From contig CATLVA010000058.1 in assembly GCA_950060715.1 (NCBI GenBank), positions 1-7,574 on the forward strand: 7,574 bases of DNA. The letters run 5' to 3'. Shown here piece by piece: positions 4,908-7,574 of this stretch. The notes under the pieces were generated by a model. The model saw only the letters and a list, made by a program, of their open reading frames with translations. It made no database searches and was not told where the DNA came from. Position 1 is the stretch's first letter; each line of letters begins with the position of its first letter. The position numbers and the translations under genes were made by a program. This DNA comes from an uncultured Oligoflexia bacterium. GTDB lineage: Bacteria; Bdellovibrionota; Bacteriovoracia; Bacteriovoracales; Bacteriovoracaceae.

Positions 4908-5795
4908 ATGTCAAAATCATATAGTTTTTTAGTTGTTGATGATGAAGAAGCAATTCGCGATGCTATTGTTTCTACATTGGAATCAGTTGAAGCTGACTTC
5001 ACTATCCTAGAAGCAGTGGATGGAGCTGATGCTCTCAGAAAAATAAGTGTTCAGAAATTTGATCTTGTGATCACAGATTTAAATATGCCTAAGATGGATG
5101 GACATAAACTCATGCAACAAATTCGTGAGAATGTCGACAAGGAGTTTCAACCTAAACATTATCTTGTTGTTTCAAGTGATGCTGATCCTGATGACTTTGA
5201 TGATGATGTTTCACTGTTAAATAAACCTTTTTCATCAGATGAACTCATGACAGCTATTAAAAGAGTTCTTAGTAACAAAAAAAAGTCAGCTCCGGCCAAG
5301 AAGAAAAAAAAGGCGGCAAATAAAATCAATGTAGAGTTTATCAATCCTTTTATCGATGCAACTCTAGAAGTATTAGATGTCATGTGTACCACTAAGGCGG
5401 AAAAAGATTTTGTTTTCCTTAAAGAGCCTGACGATAGTTTTGGTGATATTTCTGGTGTCATTCCTATTCGCAGCTCAAACTACTTAGGAAGTATGGCGAT
5501 AACTTTTCCGGAAAGTGTTTACCTCAAAGTTATGTCCAATATGATGGGGGAAGAATACACCCAAATTGATGATGAAAATCGAGATGGGGTTGCCGAACTT
5601 TGTAACCAAATTTTCGGGAACGCGAAGGGAGCCCTGGTTAATCAGGGATATGAGCTCGATATGACCATTCCAAAAATTGTTTGTGGAGAAGAGCATATCG
5701 TCGAGCATGAAGTGGATGTCAATCAAGTTTTGGCCGTCTATTTTAAAACAGAATTTGGCTCGTTTGTCGTTGAATGTGTCCTTACAGAGAGATGA
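4908..5795 (+). CDS. Response regulator: REC domain fused to a CheX-like phosphatase domain
   Basis: This 295-residue cytoplasmic signalling protein has no DNA-binding domain. The REC domain (about 5-122) has the acidic pair D11 D12, the phosphorylation site D57 (DLVITDLNMP), S89/S90 and the conserved K106 (NKPF), so it should accept phosphate. A flexible basic linker (123-138) contains ten lysines in a short Ala/Pro context. Residues 143-295 match the CheX fold: it opens with the typical EFINPFI, and it has the catalytic E230-x2-N233 with G237 and K240 (ELCNQIFGNAKG) known from CheX/CheC/FliY phosphatases, which remove phosphate from CheY. The protein could switch itself off or act on another regulator. 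It may relate to chemotaxis, gliding or a similar output, but no partner kinase is in the window. The start has no SD (see the -10 entry). Its stop is 3 bases from that of the convergent neighbour. Confidence 0.9.
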   Translation: MSKSYSFLVVDDEEAIRDAIVSTLESVEADFTILEAVDGADALRKISVQKFDLVITDLNMPKMDGHKLMQQIRENVDKEFQPKHYLVVSSDADPDDFDDDVSLLNKPFSSDELMTAIKRVLSNKKKSAPAKKKKKAANKINVEFINPFIDATLEVLDVMCTTKAEKDFVFLKEPDDSFGDISGVIPIRSSNYLGSMAITFPESVYLKVMSNMMGEEYTQIDDENRDGVAELCNQIFGNAKGALVNQGYELDMTIPKIVCGEEHIVEHEVDVNQVLAVYFKTEFGSFVVECVLTER

Positions 5796-5798
5796 TTC

Positions 5799-6695
5799 TC
5801 ATTCTTGAAAATAACGTCGGTAAGCGATACTAACTCTAGTGCTATCTAAGTTTGTCGTTTGATCTCGACTATCAACATCTTCTTCATCAAGCCTAAAAGA
5901 CTCAAAGGCACCTGAAAATTCGAAGTCACTATCTTTATCTATAGGAAATGTAAGAGAAATTTTGGTGGAGGGGAGAAGTACTGCATTACCATAGGTCGCT
6001 ATCCCCGTAGTTTCTGTTCTTGATTGGCCAAAACCAACCCCAAGGCCGAGTCCGACTTGTGCATTATAAAAATCATACATCGGATCAAAATAATAACGAA
6101 GCTCAGCTGTACCCATAAATCTTTGGTTGGTTAGTGAGGAGTCGGGGAGATTCACAATCTCGCGGTCGTATCGAATCCCATATGCCATGGCCCAATTAAT
6201 ATTATATTGCCTACGATAGACGAGCTCAAAATGATAGCCTCCACGATCGGCATTAGTCGGGAGAGTATCAGTTACTGACTCAGAAAGCGCTCGAGCGAGA
6301 GAGAAGACACCCTCAAGAGATCTTCTTGGAATGAACACTCGGCTTTGAATGAATTGTCTTTTGACTTTCTCTGGCGTGAGGGTCCATAGATATTCTGTCG
6401 TATCATACATCGTTACCAAAGTTCCTCTCGGAAAAGGAGTATCGGTAAAATCGTTTTCAATCTCCCATTGAACAAATTCTCTCGTCACTTCAATTGCACG
6501 TGCAATAACACTGGTGTTTTCACTAGTGAAGGTGGCCCGCTTTCCAATAAAGACATCAGATTCTTCGTTGTTTCTGGTGACAAAACTTTGCTTCTCTTTT
6601 GAAAGGCCTTGGATAATAACAAGTTCAAAACTATAGGCCCTTGAAAGAGAGACAGTTACAAAGATAAAAAATAAGAGAAACAATTGATTTCGCAT
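5799..6695 (-). CDS. Outer-membrane beta-barrel-like protein with signal peptide
   Basis: This is a 298-residue protein. Residues 1-20 form a clear Sec signal peptide: a short basic start (MRNQ), a long hydrophobic core (LFLLFFIFVTVSL) and a likely cut after S-R-A. Residues 21-145 form a polar, probably periplasmic part with short strands (VFIGKRATFTSENTSVIARA, FVQWEIE). From about 152 to the end, alternating hydrophobic and polar stretches rich in Tyr, Phe and Gly (YHFELVYRRQYNINWAMAYG, TAELRYYF, VGLGLGVGFGQ, TKISLTFPI, DFEFSGAFESF, TRVSIAYRRYF) suggest about eight strands of an outer-membrane barrel. The end (RYFQE) lacks the classical terminal Phe. No known family is recognised. It is transcribed toward the response regulator gene and away from the surface-type gene upstream, with its own promoter candidate. 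Confidence 0.75.
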   Translation of the reverse strand: MRNQLFLLFFIFVTVSLSRAYSFELVIIQGLSKEKQSFVTRNNEESDVFIGKRATFTSENTSVIARAIEVTREFVQWEIENDFTDTPFPRGTLVTMYDTTEYLWTLTPEKVKRQFIQSRVFIPRRSLEGVFSLARALSESVTDTLPTNADRGGYHFELVYRRQYNINWAMAYGIRYDREIVNLPDSSLTNQRFMGTAELRYYFDPMYDFYNAQVGLGLGVGFGQSRTETTGIATYGNAVLLPSTKISLTFPIDKDSDFEFSGAFESFRLDEEDVDSRDQTTNLDSTRVSIAYRRYFQE

Positions 6696-6702
6696 CTCTT
6701 AT

Positions 6703-6711
6703 ATTTTAGCA
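6703..6711 (-). promoter_or_regulatory. Extended -10 box, probable leaderless start of the barrel gene
   Basis: Read on the minus strand this is TGCTAAAAT, 7 bases before the ATG at 6695 and identical to the box before the REC-CheX gene. The intervening ATAAGAG touches the start codon, so it cannot serve as a normally spaced SD. The mRNA would begin at or within one or two bases of the ATG. No clear -35 is seen. Confidence 0.5.
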
Positions 6712-6753
6712 AAAATCTCAAAAATCAAAACACAAAGAGTCTTTTACTCAAGT

Positions 6754-7574
6754 TTAAGGCGAGACATATGGAAGTGTGTAAACCTCATTATTGCTTGCCG
6801 TTGAACTTGCCTCTGTTGCTGTGAGCGAATTAGACCTTACATTTAAGAAACCTGTAACGACTACAGCATTAGTTGAAGCGCTACCGGTACCGGTTAAGTC
6901 GATATGATTGGCAATTCCAATAAAGTCACCTTCATTTTCATCAGCTACCGAACCTTCGTCTCCAATTTTCACATCCTGAATCACATCAGCAAGGGCAATT
7001 GGGAGGTTGAAGCTCTCGTTTCCAACTTCAGGCTGAATCCAAGCACATTTTTCTAGGTTTTGCGTGTCTGCGGAGTCATAGCTACATTTCGCAGTTGGAG
7101 CGCTACCACTGATATTAATTAAATAGGTATGGTAGTCACCAGCACTAACGCTATCTGAGTTTACCGCAACTAGTAGTTGAGCCTCTTCAGGTCCCGCTAC
7201 GATATCGTATTCATTAATTCCTACAAAAGGTGCAAATCCCGCATCAAATTCTTCATAGGAATAAATTGTATTTGTACTGCCATCTAGGTCAAAATCACCA
7301 GATACGGAGTCCACTCTAGCAAGAGCAAGGTTTCCACTATCATTGGTTCCGGTAACAAAAACTGCTGGTTCGAAGTCGGTGTCTTCTTTACTCACAGCAA
7401 TTTTTAGGTCGGTAATATTTGAATCATTAAATAAGTCAGTATTTGATTCTACAACAGCATTGGCCGTTGAAACTTCAAGCAGATGAATTTGTCCTCCAGA
7501 AAGTGCTTTGGCAGCAATTAATATTCTGTCATTGGCATCGCGAACATTTACAATTTCTGAAACTTGAATATTAC
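6754..7574 (-). CDS. C-terminal part of an acidic surface/secreted-type protein (5' partial)
   Basis: The minus-strand frame is open from the window edge to TAA at 6754-6756, giving 272 residues; the start lies beyond 7574. The protein is rich in Asp, Glu, Ser, Thr, Asn, Val and Ala and poor in Lys and Arg, as in exported proteins. Strand-turn units recur: RILIAAKALSGGQIHLLEV, AVFVTGTNDSGNLALARVD, QLLVAVNSDSVSAGDYHTYL and AVVVTGFLNVRSNSLTATEA. Each is a hydrophobic strand, a Ser/Gly/Asn turn and a second strand, resembling beta-propeller blades. Two cysteines (AKCSYD, EKCAW) about 15 residues apart could form a disulfide. I recognise no family. A GTG at 7393-7395 is in frame, but coding clearly continues upstream of it, so it is not the start. 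Export cannot be confirmed because the N-terminus is missing. Confidence 0.75.
   Translation of the reverse strand, partial: NIQVSEIVNVRDANDRILIAAKALSGGQIHLLEVSTANAVVESNTDLFNDSNITDLKIAVSKEDTDFEPAVFVTGTNDSGNLALARVDSVSGDFDLDGSTNTIYSYEEFDAGFAPFVGINEYDIVAGPEEAQLLVAVNSDSVSAGDYHTYLINISGSAPTAKCSYDSADTQNLEKCAWIQPEVGNESFNLPIALADVIQDVKIGDEGSVADENEGDFIGIANHIDLTGTGSASTNAVVVTGFLNVRSNSLTATEASSTASNNEVYTLPYVSP

Noticed and set aside
5159..5461. Minus-strand ORF of 100 codons with hydrophobic FFFFLAGADFFLLL stretch
   Set aside because: The hydrophobic run is simply the reverse of the lysine-rich linker of the REC-CheX gene.
6737..6749. GAGT/ACTC hairpin after the acidic surface-type gene
   Set aside because: A 4-bp stem with only TTT after it (minus strand) is too weak to call a terminator.

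Overview
The window is AT-rich bacterial DNA with compact gene packing. The protein set is a YggS-type PLP protein, an isopenicillin-N-synthase-like oxygenase, a START-like protein paired with a phasin-like helical protein, a REC-CheX response regulator, an outer-membrane barrel and an acidic surface-type protein. This suggests a free-living or predatory Gram-negative bacterium, most like Bdellovibrionota (Bacteriovorax/Halobacteriovorax-like). The taxon is an inference from overall protein style, not a proven assignment.

Layout. Bases 1-198 hold the C-terminal end of an unrecognised protein. Bases 199-332 are a degenerate-looking stretch, followed by a tightly overlapping plus-strand trio: a START-like (COQ10-type) protein whose 5' end appears to be missing, a small helical phasin-like protein, and the YggS-family PLP protein (joined by TAATG and ATGA overlaps). 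A 2OG-Fe(II) oxygenase follows after a 74-base gap containing an inverted repeat that covers its ribosome binding site. Two tandem hairpins (2672-2720) end this block.

The centrepiece is an intact insertion sequence at 2897-4532 (1,636 bp). It has perfect 23-bp terminal inverted repeats, an 8-bp target duplication (AACTATTT) and a minus-strand MULE/IS256-like DDE transposase. Removing it together with one copy of the duplication restores a clean gene, with SD, ATG and signal peptide, for a 107-residue secreted protein with six cysteines. The IS therefore split that gene after codon 4. By chance the IS right end reads in frame into the remnant, so a hybrid protein starting inside the IS is possible. 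An inward-facing hairpin plus T-tract in the IS may shield the transposase from outside transcription.

Downstream are a REC-CheX fusion response regulator (plus strand), a convergent outer-membrane-barrel-like protein (minus strand, 3 bases between the stops) and the 3' part of an acidic surface-type protein that runs off the window (minus strand). The response regulator and barrel genes both have the extended -10 motif TGCTAAAAT 6-7 bases before the ATG and no SD, which suggests leaderless mRNAs.

I see no RNA genes, CRISPR arrays or complete novel defence system. The best leads are the IS-split secreted protein, the shared leaderless-promoter architecture and the REC-CheX fusion.
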